Below, piece by piece: positions 1-7,432 of a DNA stretch of 22,970 nt. The stretch is from NCBI GenBank assembly GCA_017440445.1, contig JAFSHE010000161.1, forward strand, positions 1 through 22,970. The letters run 5' to 3'. The notes below the pieces were generated by a model. That model did not search any database. It was not told the origin of the DNA and saw nothing but the letters and a program-made list of their open reading frames with translations. The first letter of the stretch is position 1, and the number at the start of each line of letters is the position of its first letter. The translations under genes and the position numbers were made by a program. Source of the stretch: Oscillospiraceae bacterium (GTDB lineage Bacteria; Bacillota_A; Clostridia; Oscillospirales; Ruminococcaceae).

Positions 1-372
1 ATTTATAGGGTCAAAGGTCATGGAGGCGGTAAACAGGAAATGAACGAAACCGCCCTCCTCGAATGCCGCAGGCTTACCCACCGAAGTAATTCCGATAAAA
101 TCAAAGAACGATACGCCTACCATCAACATAGAGGCCATACACATTCCCAACATAACAAGTGTGACTATCGTTGCGCCCAGCGGCTTTTTTCTAAGCACAT
201 ACACCGCCATATACAGACCGCAGCAGGCCACGCACATGGCAACGGTACACACCAGCATCTGCTGACGGCACAGAATATACATCAGCGATACCGACAGCAT
301 TATCAGATACGGCAATATGCCAAGAGGCTTTGCTCCGTCATAACGGATCTTTTCTTTTTTCATCATGCTCAT
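1..372 (-). CDS. Membrane protein of unknown function, partial (C-terminus outside window)
   Basis: The frame is open from the ATG at 372-370 to the window edge, giving about 124 residues that begin MSMMKKEKIRYDG. After a short basic N-terminus there are three hydrophobic stretches, at about residues 17-35, 38-60 and 67-91. They look like membrane segments and are separated by basic turns such as LRKKP. The last visible part, ITSVGKPAAFEEGG, is followed by another hydrophobic run. The start codon overlaps the stop of the upstream methyltransferase gene as ATGA, so translation is probably coupled and the gene is the third of a minus-strand operon. Two further ATG codons at 366 and 363 could also serve as starts. 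I do not recognise the family, and the product is incomplete. Confidence 0.6.
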   Translation of the reverse strand, partial: MSMMKKEKIRYDGAKPLGILPYLIMLSVSLMYILCRQQMLVCTVAMCVACCGLYMAVYVLRKKPLGATIVTLVMLGMCMASMLMVGVSFFDFIGITSVGKPAAFEEGGFVHFLFTASMTFDPIN

Positions 373-1481
373 TTAAAATATGAATACAGGCGGCACATCA
401 TCATGCCGTTATACAGCTTTCTGTTCTTGTCTGCCTTTTGTCCGAAGATATCCTCAAACTCCTCATCGGGCGTTATGATATAAAGCTGATCTCCATCAAG
501 CGGCAGCAGCTTTTCTCCCATAGTGCGGTAGATATCACGTGCTGCGGATACCTCCAGCATACGCTCTCCATAGGGCGGGTTGGTTATTATCTTCAAAGGA
601 CTTTCAGGCGCCTTAAAATCCTTTATATCCCTGCGCTCGCATACCACTTTAACGCCTGCTTTTTTTGCATTTGAGGCAGTAAGCTCCACGCACGCTCCGT
701 CAACATCAAAGCCATACGCACGGAACTGAGCATCACGCTTTACCTTTTCGGACGCCTCTGCCCTTGCCTCCTGCCATACGGTTTCAGGGATAAAACCAAA
801 CTTTTCCGCCGCAAAGCTGCGTTTAAGTCCCGGAGCGATGTTCAGCGCCTTCAGCGCCGCCTCTATAAGCAACGTTCCTGAGCCGCAGAAGGGATCGCGG
901 ATAATGTCGTTCTCCCTTACACGGGCGATGTCGATAATTCCCGCTGCAAGCGTTTCCTTGATGGGGGCCGCGTTGCTGTCACGGCGATATCCACGCTTGT
1001 GAAGTCCTGTGCCGCTGCTGTCAAGGGTGAGTATCACCTCGTCCTTCATGATGGAAAAGCGCACCTGACATACCGCACCGCTTTCGGGCATGGAATTCAG
1101 TCCGTAAGCTTTGCAGAGATTGACCGCCATGGCCTTTTTGATTATCTTCTGGCAGGCGGGAATACTTTTCAGCACGGAATTGAGCGAGTGTCCTGTGTTG
1201 GGGAATGCGTCATATCTGCCGAAATACTCCGACAAGGGGAGCTTTTTTATACCCTCAAACAGCTCGTCAAAGGTCTTTGCCTTAAACTGACCGAGAACTA
1301 TTCCCACACGCTCCGCAGTAGACAGCCCGATATTCGCCTTTGCGCACACCGATGCATCACCACTGAACATCACTCGTCCGTCGCTGACTGCTATATCCTC
1401 GCCGCCTATCTTCTTCACCTCAAAGGAGAGGGTCTTTTCAAGTCCGAAATGGCATGGTGCCATATATCTGTATTCTGTCAT
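369..1481 (-). CDS. ypsC: THUMP-domain class I SAM-dependent RNA methyltransferase (YpsC/RlmL-like)
   Basis: This 370-residue protein has the architecture of the RlmL/YpsC rRNA guanine-N2 methyltransferase family. An N-terminal ferredoxin-like and THUMP RNA-binding part covers about residues 1-155, followed by a Rossmann methyltransferase domain. Visible motifs are LHKRGYR at 160-166, the SAM-binding DPFCGSGT at 196-203, and the catalytic NPPYGER at 301-307, which is typical of enzymes that methylate an exocyclic amino group. Its length fits the single-methyltransferase Firmicute members, not the bifunctional E. coli RlmL. AAAGGA lies upstream of the ATG. It is the middle gene of a minus-strand operon: 13 bp separate it from the upstream gene, and its stop overlaps the start of the downstream membrane protein. 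The family is clear; the exact target nucleotide cannot be read from the sequence. Confidence 0.9.
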   Translation of the reverse strand: MTEYRYMAPCHFGLEKTLSFEVKKIGGEDIAVSDGRVMFSGDASVCAKANIGLSTAERVGIVLGQFKAKTFDELFEGIKKLPLSEYFGRYDAFPNTGHSLNSVLKSIPACQKIIKKAMAVNLCKAYGLNSMPESGAVCQVRFSIMKDEVILTLDSSGTGLHKRGYRRDSNAAPIKETLAAGIIDIARVRENDIIRDPFCGSGTLLIEAALKALNIAPGLKRSFAAEKFGFIPETVWQEARAEASEKVKRDAQFRAYGFDVDGACVELTASNAKKAGVKVVCERRDIKDFKAPESPLKIITNPPYGERMLEVSAARDIYRTMGEKLLPLDGDQLYIITPDEEFEDIFGQKADKNRKLYNGMMMCRLYSYFK

Positions 1482-1494
1482 CTGTTGATTCCTT

Positions 1495-1788
1495 TCAGTG
1501 TGTTTTACAGTGATATATTATTTCTTTGCCGCTTTTTGCAGCGTATTCTATCTCTTTTCCGACCGATTCCCCGATGTAACCTCCGATATTAACAACATAT
1601 ATCCCATCGCTGAGATCTATCTTGCGGTAATGTGCGGCCTCAAGCCGTTTCAATTCTTCGTAAGCAGGCTTTCCGTCACAGTACACGCACTGGAGGATAT
1701 TGTAGCCTCTTTTCACTTCAAGCCGATAGGCTATCTCTTTCATCTCCTCGGCAAACCTCATGCTGCCGCAGATGGTAAGTGTTTTCAT
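1495..1788 (-). CDS. Nucleoside 2-deoxyribosyltransferase-like small protein
   Basis: The product has 97 residues from the ATG at 1788, chosen because AGGTGA lies 5-7 bases upstream. The longer frame from 1809 would place that Shine-Dalgarno inside the gene. The protein begins with a beta strand and glycine turn, TLTICGSMRF, and ends with NIGGYIGESVGKEIEYA. This pattern is typical of the nucleoside 2-deoxyribosyltransferase/YtoQ/DUF4406 type of Rossmann-like fold, in which the late glutamate (here in GESVGKEIEYA) is the catalytic or ligand-binding position. A deoxyribosyltransferase or N-glycosidase-like activity on a nucleotide is therefore possible but unproven. It is the first gene of the minus-strand operon, 13 bp before the RNA methyltransferase, behind the promoter at 1819-1847. 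Confidence 0.65.
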   Translation of the reverse strand: MKTLTICGSMRFAEEMKEIAYRLEVKRGYNILQCVYCDGKPAYEELKRLEAAHYRKIDLSDGIYVVNIGGYIGESVGKEIEYAAKSGKEIIYHCKTH

Positions 1789-1818
1789 CAGGTCACCTCG
1801 CAGAAACATATTTTATAT

Positions 1819-1847
1819 ATTGTACCACATAACACAGAAAAAGTCCA
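1819..1847 (-). promoter_or_regulatory. Sigma-A promoter for the minus-strand methyltransferase operon
   Basis: Read on the minus strand, TGGACT (1847-1842) is followed after 17 bp by TACAAT (1824-1819), with a TGG extended -10 element. The predicted start is about 20 bp before the first gene's Shine-Dalgarno. The -35 is imperfect but the -10 is good. Confidence 0.55.
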
Positions 1848-1944
1848 CACCCTATGAGCAAAGAGAATTTTGTGAAAACTGCCTATACAAATCGCAAAAT
1901 CTTCGTACTGATTTGCCAAAATTGACAGCTTGGCTTAAAACTTG

Positions 1945-1973
1945 TTGCAAAAATAGAAAATATAATATATAAT
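1945..1973 (+). promoter_or_regulatory. Sigma-A promoter for pgi
   Basis: TTGCAA (1945-1950) and TATAAT (1968-1973) are separated by exactly 17 bp. Transcription would start near 1980, giving a leader of about 85 nt that contains the nested hairpin at 1993-2044. A second TATAAT at 1961-1966 has no matching -35. Confidence 0.65.
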
Positions 1974-1992
1974 ATGTTTATGAGAGAAACTG

Positions 1993-2044
1993 CGCACGGA
2001 CACCGCCTGATTCGGGGCGGAGAAACATATATTATTTCCGTGCG
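1993..2044 (+). promoter_or_regulatory. Structured leader upstream of pgi
   Basis: CGCACGGA (1993-2000) is perfectly complementary to TCCGTGCG (2037-2044). Nested inside, CCGCC (2003-2007) pairs with GGCGG (2016-2020). A 16-nt A/T-rich bulge lies on the 3' side between the two stems. The structure ends about 4 nt before the AAAGGAG ribosome binding site of pgi and lies inside its predicted 5' UTR. It has no U-tract and so is not a normal terminator. It matches no riboswitch class I can name. Confidence 0.5.
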
Positions 2045-2065
2045 TCCGAAAGGAGAACAAAAGAA

Positions 2066-3409
2066 ATGGGCATCATATTTGATGACAAACATCTTGAAAG
2101 CTTCGTGTCCGAACATGAGCTTGCTAACATCGCACCTCAGGTAAAGACCGCACACGAGCTTCTGGTAACAAAAACAGGTCCCGGCAACGACTTCCTCGGC
2201 TGGATAGATCTCCCCGTTGACTACGACAAGGAGGAATTTGCACGCATAAAGGCGGCTGCCGCTAAGATAAAGGCAGACAGCGAGGAGCTTATCGATATCG
2301 GTATCGGCGGCTCCTATCTCGGCGCAAGAGCCGTTATAGAGGCTATCAAGTCCACACTTTACAACAACCTGAAGAAGGACACACCCGAGATATACTTTGC
2401 GGGTAACTCCATCAGCCCCACATATCTCAGCGAGCTGGTATCCATCGTTGAGGGCAGAGATTTCTCTGTAAATATCATCTCCAAGTCAGGTACCACTACC
2501 GAGCCTGCGCTGGCATTCCGCGTATTCCGTGATCTGCTTATCAAGCGCTACGGCGAGGCTGAGGCAAACAAGCGTATCTACGCTACCACAGACAGAGCAA
2601 AGGGCACACTCAAGGAGCTTTCCGACAAGAAGGGCTATGAAACATTCGTGGTTCCCGATGATATCGGCGGACGCTTCTCCGTTCTTACAGCAGTGGGACT
2701 TCTTCCCATCGCATGCGCAGGCTGCGATATCGACGCACTGATGAAGGGTGCAGCGGACGCACGTGAGGAATACTCCGTATGCGATCTCGAAAAGAACTCC
2801 TGCTACCGCTACGCTGCACTGAGAAATATTCTCTACCGCAAGGGCATGAAGGCTGAGATGCTGGTCGCTTACGAAAACAGCTTCGCTATGATGAACGAGT
2901 GGTTCAAGCAGCTGTTCGGCGAGTCTGAGGGCAAGGACAACAAGGGTCTGTACCCCACTTCCGCAGTATTCTCCACCGACCTGCACTCTCTTGGTCAGTT
3001 CATTCAGGACGGCTCCAAGATACTGTTTGAGACAGTTATCCAGTTCGATAAGCCCCAGAAGGAATACTTCCTTGAGGACGAGCCTGACAACATCGACGGA
3101 CTTAACTTCCTGTCCAACCAGAACATGTCCGTTGTAAACAGAAAGGCTTTCGAAGGCGTTGTTATAGCTCACACTGAGGGCGGCGTTCCCAACATGATAC
3201 TTGAGGTCCCCACTCTTGACGAGTACAACCTCGGCTACATCATCTACTTCTTTGAAAAGGCTTGCGCTATCAGCGGCTACCTGATGGGAGTAAATCCCTT
3301 CGACCAGCCCGGCGTTGAAAGCTACAAGAGAAACATGTTTGCACTGCTGGGCAAGCCCGGTTACGAGGCTGCAAAGGCAGAGCTTGAGGCAAAATTAGGC
3401 ATTAATTAA
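2066..3409 (+). CDS. pgi: Glucose-6-phosphate isomerase
   Basis: This enzyme interconverts glucose 6-phosphate and fructose 6-phosphate in glycolysis and gluconeogenesis. The 447-residue protein matches the short bacterial Pgi form. It shows the sugar-phosphate-binding IGIGGSYLG (about 78-86), the phosphate-loop [10 protein letters not shown] (139-148), [11 protein letters not shown] (201-211), the GESEGK segment with the catalytic-base glutamate (285-290), DLHSLGQ with its histidine (305-311), and the C-terminal [11 protein letters not shown] with the catalytic lysine at about 421. AAAGGAG lies 11 nt before the ATG. It is transcribed from its own promoter through a structured leader. A weak inverted repeat (ATTAAGG/CCTTAAT, 3405-3430) follows the stop, so some read-through into the next gene is likely. 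Confidence 0.97.
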   Translation: MGIIFDDKHLESFVSEHELANIAPQVKTAHELLVTKTGPGNDFLGWIDLPVDYDKEEFARIKAAAAKIKADSEELIDIGIGGSYLGARAVIEAIKSTLYNNLKKDTPEIYFAGNSISPTYLSELVSIVEGRDFSVNIISKSGTTTEPALAFRVFRDLLIKRYGEAEANKRIYATTDRAKGTLKELSDKKGYETFVVPDDIGGRFSVLTAVGLLPIACAGCDIDALMKGAADAREEYSVCDLEKNSCYRYAALRNILYRKGMKAEMLVAYENSFAMMNEWFKQLFGESEGKDNKGLYPTSAVFSTDLHSLGQFIQDGSKILFETVIQFDKPQKEYFLEDEPDNIDGLNFLSNQNMSVVNRKAFEGVVIAHTEGGVPNMILEVPTLDEYNLGYIIYFFEKACAISGYLMGVNPFDQPGVESYKRNMFALLGKPGYEAAKAELEAKLGIN

Positions 3410-3459
3410 GGTATTATTAAGCTCCTTAATTTATCATAAAAAACACGGAGGTCACTATT

Positions 3460-3864
3460 ATGATTAAACTTATCACAGGCAAAAGAGGTTCCGGCAAGAC
3501 CAAGATTCTGATCGACGCTATCCACGAGGCTGAGAAGAAGTCCAACGGTAATGTTGTAGCTATCCAGAAGGGTTCCTCCCTCAACACAGACATTACTTAC
3601 AAGGTACGTCTTGTAAACATCGAGGATTACAACGTAGAGGGCTACGATGCATTCTACGGCTTCATCGCAGGTATCCTTGCTTCCGACCACGACTGCACTG
3701 ATATTTTTGTAGACGCAACACTCAGAATCATCGGCAGAGATTACGACAAGGTTGGCGAAATGTTCGAGAAGCTGGAGAAGATTTCAGCAGATACCACAAT
3801 CACATGCACAATTTCCGCTGACAATTCTGAACTTTCTGACAACATTAAAAAGTTTGTTGGTTGA
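3460..3864 (+). CDS. Small single-domain P-loop NTP-binding protein of unknown function
   Basis: The 134-residue protein starts directly with a beta strand and a Walker A loop, LITGKRGSGKTK (residues 4-15). A hydrophobic strand ending in aspartate, DIFVDAT (about 82-88), could act as Walker B. No membrane segments or recognised second domain are visible. Similar small clostridial proteins are often labelled 'twitching motility protein PilT', but nothing here supports a motility role because the PilT Asp/His boxes and hexameric core are absent. The GGAGGT ribosome binding site is strong. No promoter is visible in the 50-bp gap after pgi, so co-transcription with pgi is likely. The rpmF promoter begins right after its stop codon. 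Its function is unknown; an ATP- or GTP-dependent switch is the most that can be inferred. Confidence 0.75.
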   Translation: MIKLITGKRGSGKTKILIDAIHEAEKKSNGNVVAIQKGSSLNTDITYKVRLVNIEDYNVEGYDAFYGFIAGILASDHDCTDIFVDATLRIIGRDYDKVGEMFEKLEKISADTTITCTISADNSELSDNIKKFVG

Positions 3865-3878
3865 TTTTCAAAAAAAGC

Positions 3879-3907
3879 TTGACAAATCAGAAATCGCGTG
3901 ATATAAT
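3879..3907 (+). promoter_or_regulatory. Consensus sigma-A promoter for rpmF
   Basis: TTGACA (3879-3884), a 17-bp spacer and TATAAT (3902-3907) match the consensus perfectly. A TG extended -10 sits one base before the -10 hexamer. This is the strongest promoter in the window, as expected for a ribosomal protein gene. Confidence 0.9.
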
Positions 3908-3983
3908 ATTAAGCGTGACTATAAAAGAGTTCGTGTATGCGGCTCATAGAGTATGATTAATGTTATATGGAGGAGGTGCAATA

Positions 3984-4166
3984 ATGGCAGTTCCGAAGAG
4001 AAAAGTTTCTCGTGCAAGACGCGATAAGAGACGTTCACAGGTTTGGAAGTTATCCGCACCTGCTTTCTCACGCTGCAAGCAGTGTGGCGAGCTTAAGCTC
4101 CCCCACAGAGTTTGCGGAAATTGCGGTTATTACAATGATAAGGTTGTTATCGCTAAGGAAGCATAA
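3984..4166 (+). CDS. rpmF: 50S ribosomal protein L32
   Basis: This is a 60-residue structural protein of the large ribosomal subunit. It begins MAVPKRKVSRARRDKRR, the hallmark N-terminus of L32. It contains two CxxC pairs in CKQCGE and CGNCGYY, so it is the zinc-binding form. The start at 3984 follows AGGAGGTG at 3971-3978; the longer frame from 3960 would translate through that site and is rejected. It is monocistronic, between a consensus promoter and a strong terminator. The usual partner gene yceD (DUF177) is not upstream; the P-loop gene occupies that place. Confidence 0.97.
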   Translation: MAVPKRKVSRARRDKRRSQVWKLSAPAFSRCKQCGELKLPHRVCGNCGYYNDKVVIAKEA

Positions 4167-4201
4167 TTTCAGTTTCGTGTAATACAAATTGTATACGAGA
4201 G

Positions 4202-4231
4202 TCCCCCGACATTTTGTCGGGGGATTTTTTT
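4202..4231 (+). terminator. Intrinsic terminator of rpmF
   Basis: TCCCCCGAC (4202-4210) pairs with GTCGGGGGA (4216-4224) around an ATTTT loop and is followed by a run of seven T. The end of the T-run overlaps the -35 of the next gene's promoter. Confidence 0.93.
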
Positions 4232-4258
4232 GACAAAAATAATATACTACGTTATAAT
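4230..4258 (+). promoter_or_regulatory. Consensus sigma-A promoter for the Nudix gene
   Basis: TTGACA (4230-4235) and TATAAT (4253-4258) are 17 bp apart. The first two bases of the -35 are the last T residues of the rpmF terminator, a very compact arrangement. Confidence 0.8.
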
Positions 4259-4286
4259 ATATAGTAAGAAATATTGAGGTGGAAAT

Positions 4287-4736
4287 ATGAGCTACATATC
4301 TGAACTGCGAAAGCATGTCGGCAATCAGCCGCTTATCAACATAGGTGCGACCGTCATCGTTATTAACGACAAGAACGAAATACTCCTCAACCTGCGCAGT
4401 GATACGGGAACATGGGGAATAATCGGCGGAGGAATAGAGCTGGGCGAAAGTCTGACAGAAACAGCCGCTCGTGAACTGTGGGAGGAGGCCGGGCTAAGTG
4501 CAGACCGCTTCGAGCTGCTGGACGTACTCTCGGGCAAAGAGCTGTATTTCCGTTACCCGAACGGCGACGAAACTTATACTGTCATCGCACTTTACAGAGC
4601 CTTAGGTGTTTTGGGAGATCCTAGAATCAACGATGATGAAAGCATACGGCTTCAGTATTTCCCGCTTGACAGACTGCCAACACTTGAAAGCCGTGCAGAA
4701 TATGTTATAAACGCAATAAAGGAAAAGCTGTGCTAA
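4287..4736 (+). CDS. Nudix-family hydrolase
   Basis: The 149-residue protein carries the full Nudix box: GGGIELGESLTETAARE followed by LWEEAGL, at about residues 47-70. It fits GX5EX7REUXEEXGU, including the RELWEE glutamates that bind divalent metal. Nudix enzymes cleave nucleoside diphosphates linked to another group, such as oxidised dNTPs, ADP-ribose or nucleotide sugars. The N-terminal segment with ATVIVINDKNEILL and the downstream YPNGDETY resemble the general NUDIX/MutT group, but the substrate cannot be read from the sequence. A GAGGTGG ribosome binding site precedes the ATG. The gene has its own promoter and terminator and stands alone. Confidence 0.92.
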   Translation: MSYISELRKHVGNQPLINIGATVIVINDKNEILLNLRSDTGTWGIIGGGIELGESLTETAARELWEEAGLSADRFELLDVLSGKELYFRYPNGDETYTVIALYRALGVLGDPRINDDESIRLQYFPLDRLPTLESRAEYVINAIKEKLC

Positions 4737-4746
4737 AATACTACGA

Positions 4747-4779
4747 AATGACTCCGACACATCTCGGAGTCATTCTTTT
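4747..4779 (+). terminator. Intrinsic terminator of the Nudix gene
   Basis: AATGACTCCGA (4747-4757) is perfectly complementary to TCGGAGTCATT (4764-4774), with a 6-nt loop. A short pyrimidine-rich tail, CTTTTC, follows. Confidence 0.8.
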
Positions 4780-4801
4780 CTCGGCAAAATCTCGTTTTGG
4801 C

Positions 4802-4830
4802 TTGCAAATCACGGCGAAATGTGGTATACT
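4802..4830 (+). promoter_or_regulatory. Promoter of the der-plsY-gpsA operon
   Basis: TTGCAA (4802-4807) is followed after 17 bp by TATACT (4825-4830) with a TGG extended -10. It lies about 70 bp before the der start. It is the only convincing promoter seen upstream of the long plus-strand gene run. Confidence 0.7.
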
Positions 4831-4902
4831 AAAATAGTATAAGTATGTTCGGGAACTACGAAACAAAAAGGAAATAGTACCCCATAAAAAGGAGAGATAA
4901 AA

Positions 4903-6219
4903 ATGCAGGTAGTTGCTATTGTGGGACGTCCAAACGTTGGCAAATCCACATTATTCAATAAGCTGGTGGGAAAGCGCCTGTCCATCGTCGATGACAAGCC
5001 CGGCGTTACCCGTGACAGAATTTACAGCAAATGCGAATGGCTGGACAAGGAGTTCATGCTGATCGATACAGGCGGTATCGAGCCTAAGACAGACGATATC
5101 ATCCTCGCTCAGATGAGAGAGCAGGCTATGCTCGCCATTGAGCGTGCAGACGCTATCATCTTTGTGACAGATATCACAACAGGCGTCACTGCAAACGACA
5201 GCGAGGTTGCCACCATGCTGATGAAAAGCGGTAAGCCCGTAGTTCTCGCAGTAAACAAGGTGGACGGAATAGGCGAGCCGCCACCCGAGATATACGAGTT
5301 CTACAACCTCGGTCTCGGCGACCCCATCGCAGTATCCTCCGTACACGGACACGGAACAGGCGACCTGCTTGAGGCAGTGTTTGACCAGCTTCCTCCCGAC
5401 ACTGAGGACGACTACGAGGAGGACGCTATCAAGGTAGCCGTTATAGGAAAGCCCAATGTTGGTAAGTCCTCGCTGATAAACTATATCGCAGGCGAGGAGC
5501 GCTCCATCGTTTCTGATATCGCAGGCACCACCCGTGACGCTATCGACTCTACCGTTGAAAGAAACGGCGAGAAGTTCATATTCATCGACACCGCAGGCAT
5601 GCGCCGCAAGGCAAAGGTAACGGAGAACATCGAGCACTTCAGCGTGCTGCGTGCGCTGATGGCAGTTGACAGAGCGGATGTGTGCGTTATCGTTATTGAT
5701 GCGACAGTCGGCTTCACCGAACAGGACAGCAAGGTGGCAGGCTATGCGCACGACAAGGGCAAAGCGTGCGTTATCGCAGTAAACAAGTGGGACGCTATCG
5801 AGGACAAGACGGACAAGACCATGACAGAGTTCACAAAGAAGCTTGAGGTAGACTTCTCCTTCATGTCCTATGCTCCGTTCGTGTTCATCTCCGCAAAAAC
5901 AGGACAGCGTGTGACTAAGCTGTTTGAGATGATAAAGCATGTTCATGAGCAGCACTCCATCCGTATCTCAACAGGTGTTCTCAATGATATGCTGAGCTAT
6001 GCTACATCAAGAGTTCAGCCGCCCTCCGACAAGGGCAAGCGCCTGAAGATATACTACATGACTCAGGCATCCACAAATCCCCCGAACTTCGTTGTATTCT
6101 GCAACAGCAAGGACCTTTTCCACTACTCCTATCAGAGATATCTGGAAAATCAGATAAGAGAGACCTTCGGTCTTGAGGCTACGCCTATAAAGATGACCAT
6201 CCGTGAAAGAGGCGAGTAA
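4903..6219 (+). CDS. der: Ribosome biogenesis GTPase Der (EngA)
   Basis: Der is an essential double-GTPase that acts in late assembly of the 50S subunit. The 438-residue protein has two tandem GTPase domains and a C-terminal KH-like domain, the normal family length. In domain 1, GRPNVGKS is at 8-15, DTGG at 55-58 and NKVD at 118-121. In domain 2, GKPNVGKS is at 182-189, DTAG at 229-232 and NKWD at 294-297. The KH-like part is about 350-438 and includes YYMTQASTNPP. AGGAGA precedes the ATG. Its stop TAA shares one base with the next start (TAATG), so it heads a tightly coupled operon. Confidence 0.98.
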   Translation: MQVVAIVGRPNVGKSTLFNKLVGKRLSIVDDKPGVTRDRIYSKCEWLDKEFMLIDTGGIEPKTDDIILAQMREQAMLAIERADAIIFVTDITTGVTANDSEVATMLMKSGKPVVLAVNKVDGIGEPPPEIYEFYNLGLGDPIAVSSVHGHGTGDLLEAVFDQLPPDTEDDYEEDAIKVAVIGKPNVGKSSLINYIAGEERSIVSDIAGTTRDAIDSTVERNGEKFIFIDTAGMRRKAKVTENIEHFSVLRALMAVDRADVCVIVIDATVGFTEQDSKVAGYAHDKGKACVIAVNKWDAIEDKTDKTMTEFTKKLEVDFSFMSYAPFVFISAKTGQRVTKLFEMIKHVHEQHSIRISTGVLNDMLSYATSRVQPPSDKGKRLKIYYMTQASTNPPNFVVFCNSKDLFHYSYQRYLENQIRETFGLEATPIKMTIRERGE

Positions 6220-6755
6220 TGAAGCAGATCTTATCTGACTACTACAAGCATTACAGCGGCATGATCATCTCAAACTGCTGCCTTGCTGTACTTGTACCTG
6301 TAATGTGTATCTTTAACAGCTTTTCGTGGGAAACTACATCAGGCAAAATCATTCTGTCTCTTTATATCCTCGCAGAAGCACTGGCGTTGTGGTCGCTTTT
6401 GGAAAGATTTTTCGGAGTACCCCGCAGACTAAAAAAACAGCTTGCAGAAATTCCCGAAGAAGAACGCTCCGAGATTCTTACGCAATACCCAAAAGCAAAG
6501 CTTGTAAATAAGCATCGTTATATGGAAAACCATTTTGTTTTCTACTTTGCAGATAAGATATATCTACTCAGATATTCCGATGTCAAAACAGCTCAGCTAA
6601 AATCCCCACATTTGAAGCTTACAGTAGCAGGATACAAAAAAACTATCACCATGCCGTTTTCCGACTATGGAACGAACGCAGTCGCACTGGCGTTTCTGCG
6701 TGAAAAAAATCACGATATCACTATCATTTCATCTGAAAGGACTAATACAAAATAA
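6219..6755 (+). CDS. Small membrane protein of unknown function, coupled to der and plsY
   Basis: The 178-residue protein has two predicted membrane segments, at about residues 14-33 and 43-62, followed by a soluble domain of about 110 residues. In that domain, LVNKHRYMENHFVFYFADKI is followed by a YSDV segment. The alternating beta-strand pattern vaguely recalls PH-like or YcxB-like membrane-anchored domains, but I do not recognise a named family. Start and stop each overlap the neighbours by one base (TAATG at both ends), which places it firmly between der and plsY in one transcript. A link to envelope or lipid functions is suggested only by this position. Confidence 0.75.
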   Translation: MKQILSDYYKHYSGMIISNCCLAVLVPVMCIFNSFSWETTSGKIILSLYILAEALALWSLLERFFGVPRRLKKQLAEIPEEERSEILTQYPKAKLVNKHRYMENHFVFYFADKIYLLRYSDVKTAQLKSPHLKLTVAGYKKTITMPFSDYGTNAVALAFLREKNHDITIISSERTNTK

Positions 6756-7420
6756 TGGAATGGATCTGTTATATTATAATGCTTGTCGTACCGTACCTTC
6801 TTGGCGGTATAAACACCTCGATAATCGTAACAAAGCTAAGAACGGGTAAGGATATCCGTGACATGGGCAGCGGAAACGCAGGTCTTACAAACACCCTGAG
6901 AACTCAGGGCAAGGCTATTGCGGGAATAGTTCTTCTCGGCGATGTGGCAAAGGCAGTGCTTTCTGTCATTATCGTCAGACTGTCGTTCCTGTATATCGGC
7001 GGGATAGATACCATGGACCTCTCCCTCGGAATGAACTGGGTAGGCTATATGGCTGTTCTTATGGTGGTTATCGGTCACGTATTCCCCATCTACTACAACT
7101 TCAAGGGTGGCAAGGGAGTGCTTGCCGCTATCTCTGCGATATTCACACTTGACTGGCGCTCTGCCGTTATCCTGCTTGGAATATTCATCATCCTTGTGGC
7201 TATAACAAGGTATGTTTCACTCGGAAGCTGCATAGCTTCCTCCTGCTTCTTTATCACAGCACTTATATTCACCTACTTTATTGACAAGGACCCCTCGGGA
7301 ATAATCAACTCCATACTCGGAGGACTTACCGCAGCACTTATCGTATTCATGCACCGAGGAAACATACAGCGTCTTATCAACCACACCGAGAAAAAGCTCG
7401 GTGAAAAGGCAAAAAGCTAA
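6755..7420 (+). CDS. plsY: Acyl-phosphate:glycerol-3-phosphate acyltransferase PlsY
   Basis: PlsY transfers an acyl group from acyl-phosphate to glycerol 3-phosphate in the membrane, the first committed step of phospholipid synthesis. The 221-residue protein is a polytopic membrane protein with the family's signature motifs. These are GSGNAGLTN (about 38-46), GHVFPIYYNFKGGKGV (about 107-122, with the phosphate-binding GGKG) and HRGNIQRL near the C-terminus. It is slightly longer than many PlsY proteins, with a lysine-rich tail. It overlaps the upstream gene by one base and lies 12 bp before gpsA, which makes its glycerol 3-phosphate substrate. This functional pairing is common in Firmicutes. 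Confidence 0.95.
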   Translation: MEWICYIIMLVVPYLLGGINTSIIVTKLRTGKDIRDMGSGNAGLTNTLRTQGKAIAGIVLLGDVAKAVLSVIIVRLSFLYIGGIDTMDLSLGMNWVGYMAVLMVVIGHVFPIYYNFKGGKGVLAAISAIFTLDWRSAVILLGIFIILVAITRYVSLGSCIASSCFFITALIFTYFIDKDPSGIINSILGGLTAALIVFMHRGNIQRLINHTEKKLGEKAKS

Positions 7421-7432
7421 GGAGGCTCCACA

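Noticed and set aside
40..483. A 147-codon plus-strand frame at the window start
   Set aside because: It is antisense to the membrane protein and methyltransferase genes. It is His-rich and low in structure, while the minus strand gives a coherent hydrophobic protein coupled by ATGA.
2486..3172. A 228-codon open frame opposite pgi
   Set aside because: Antisense to a clear glucose-6-phosphate isomerase; the composition is typical of a shadow frame.
4951..5955. A 334-codon open frame on the minus strand within der
   Set aside because: It is an antisense shadow of the well-supported Der GTPase gene, with no motif or start signal.
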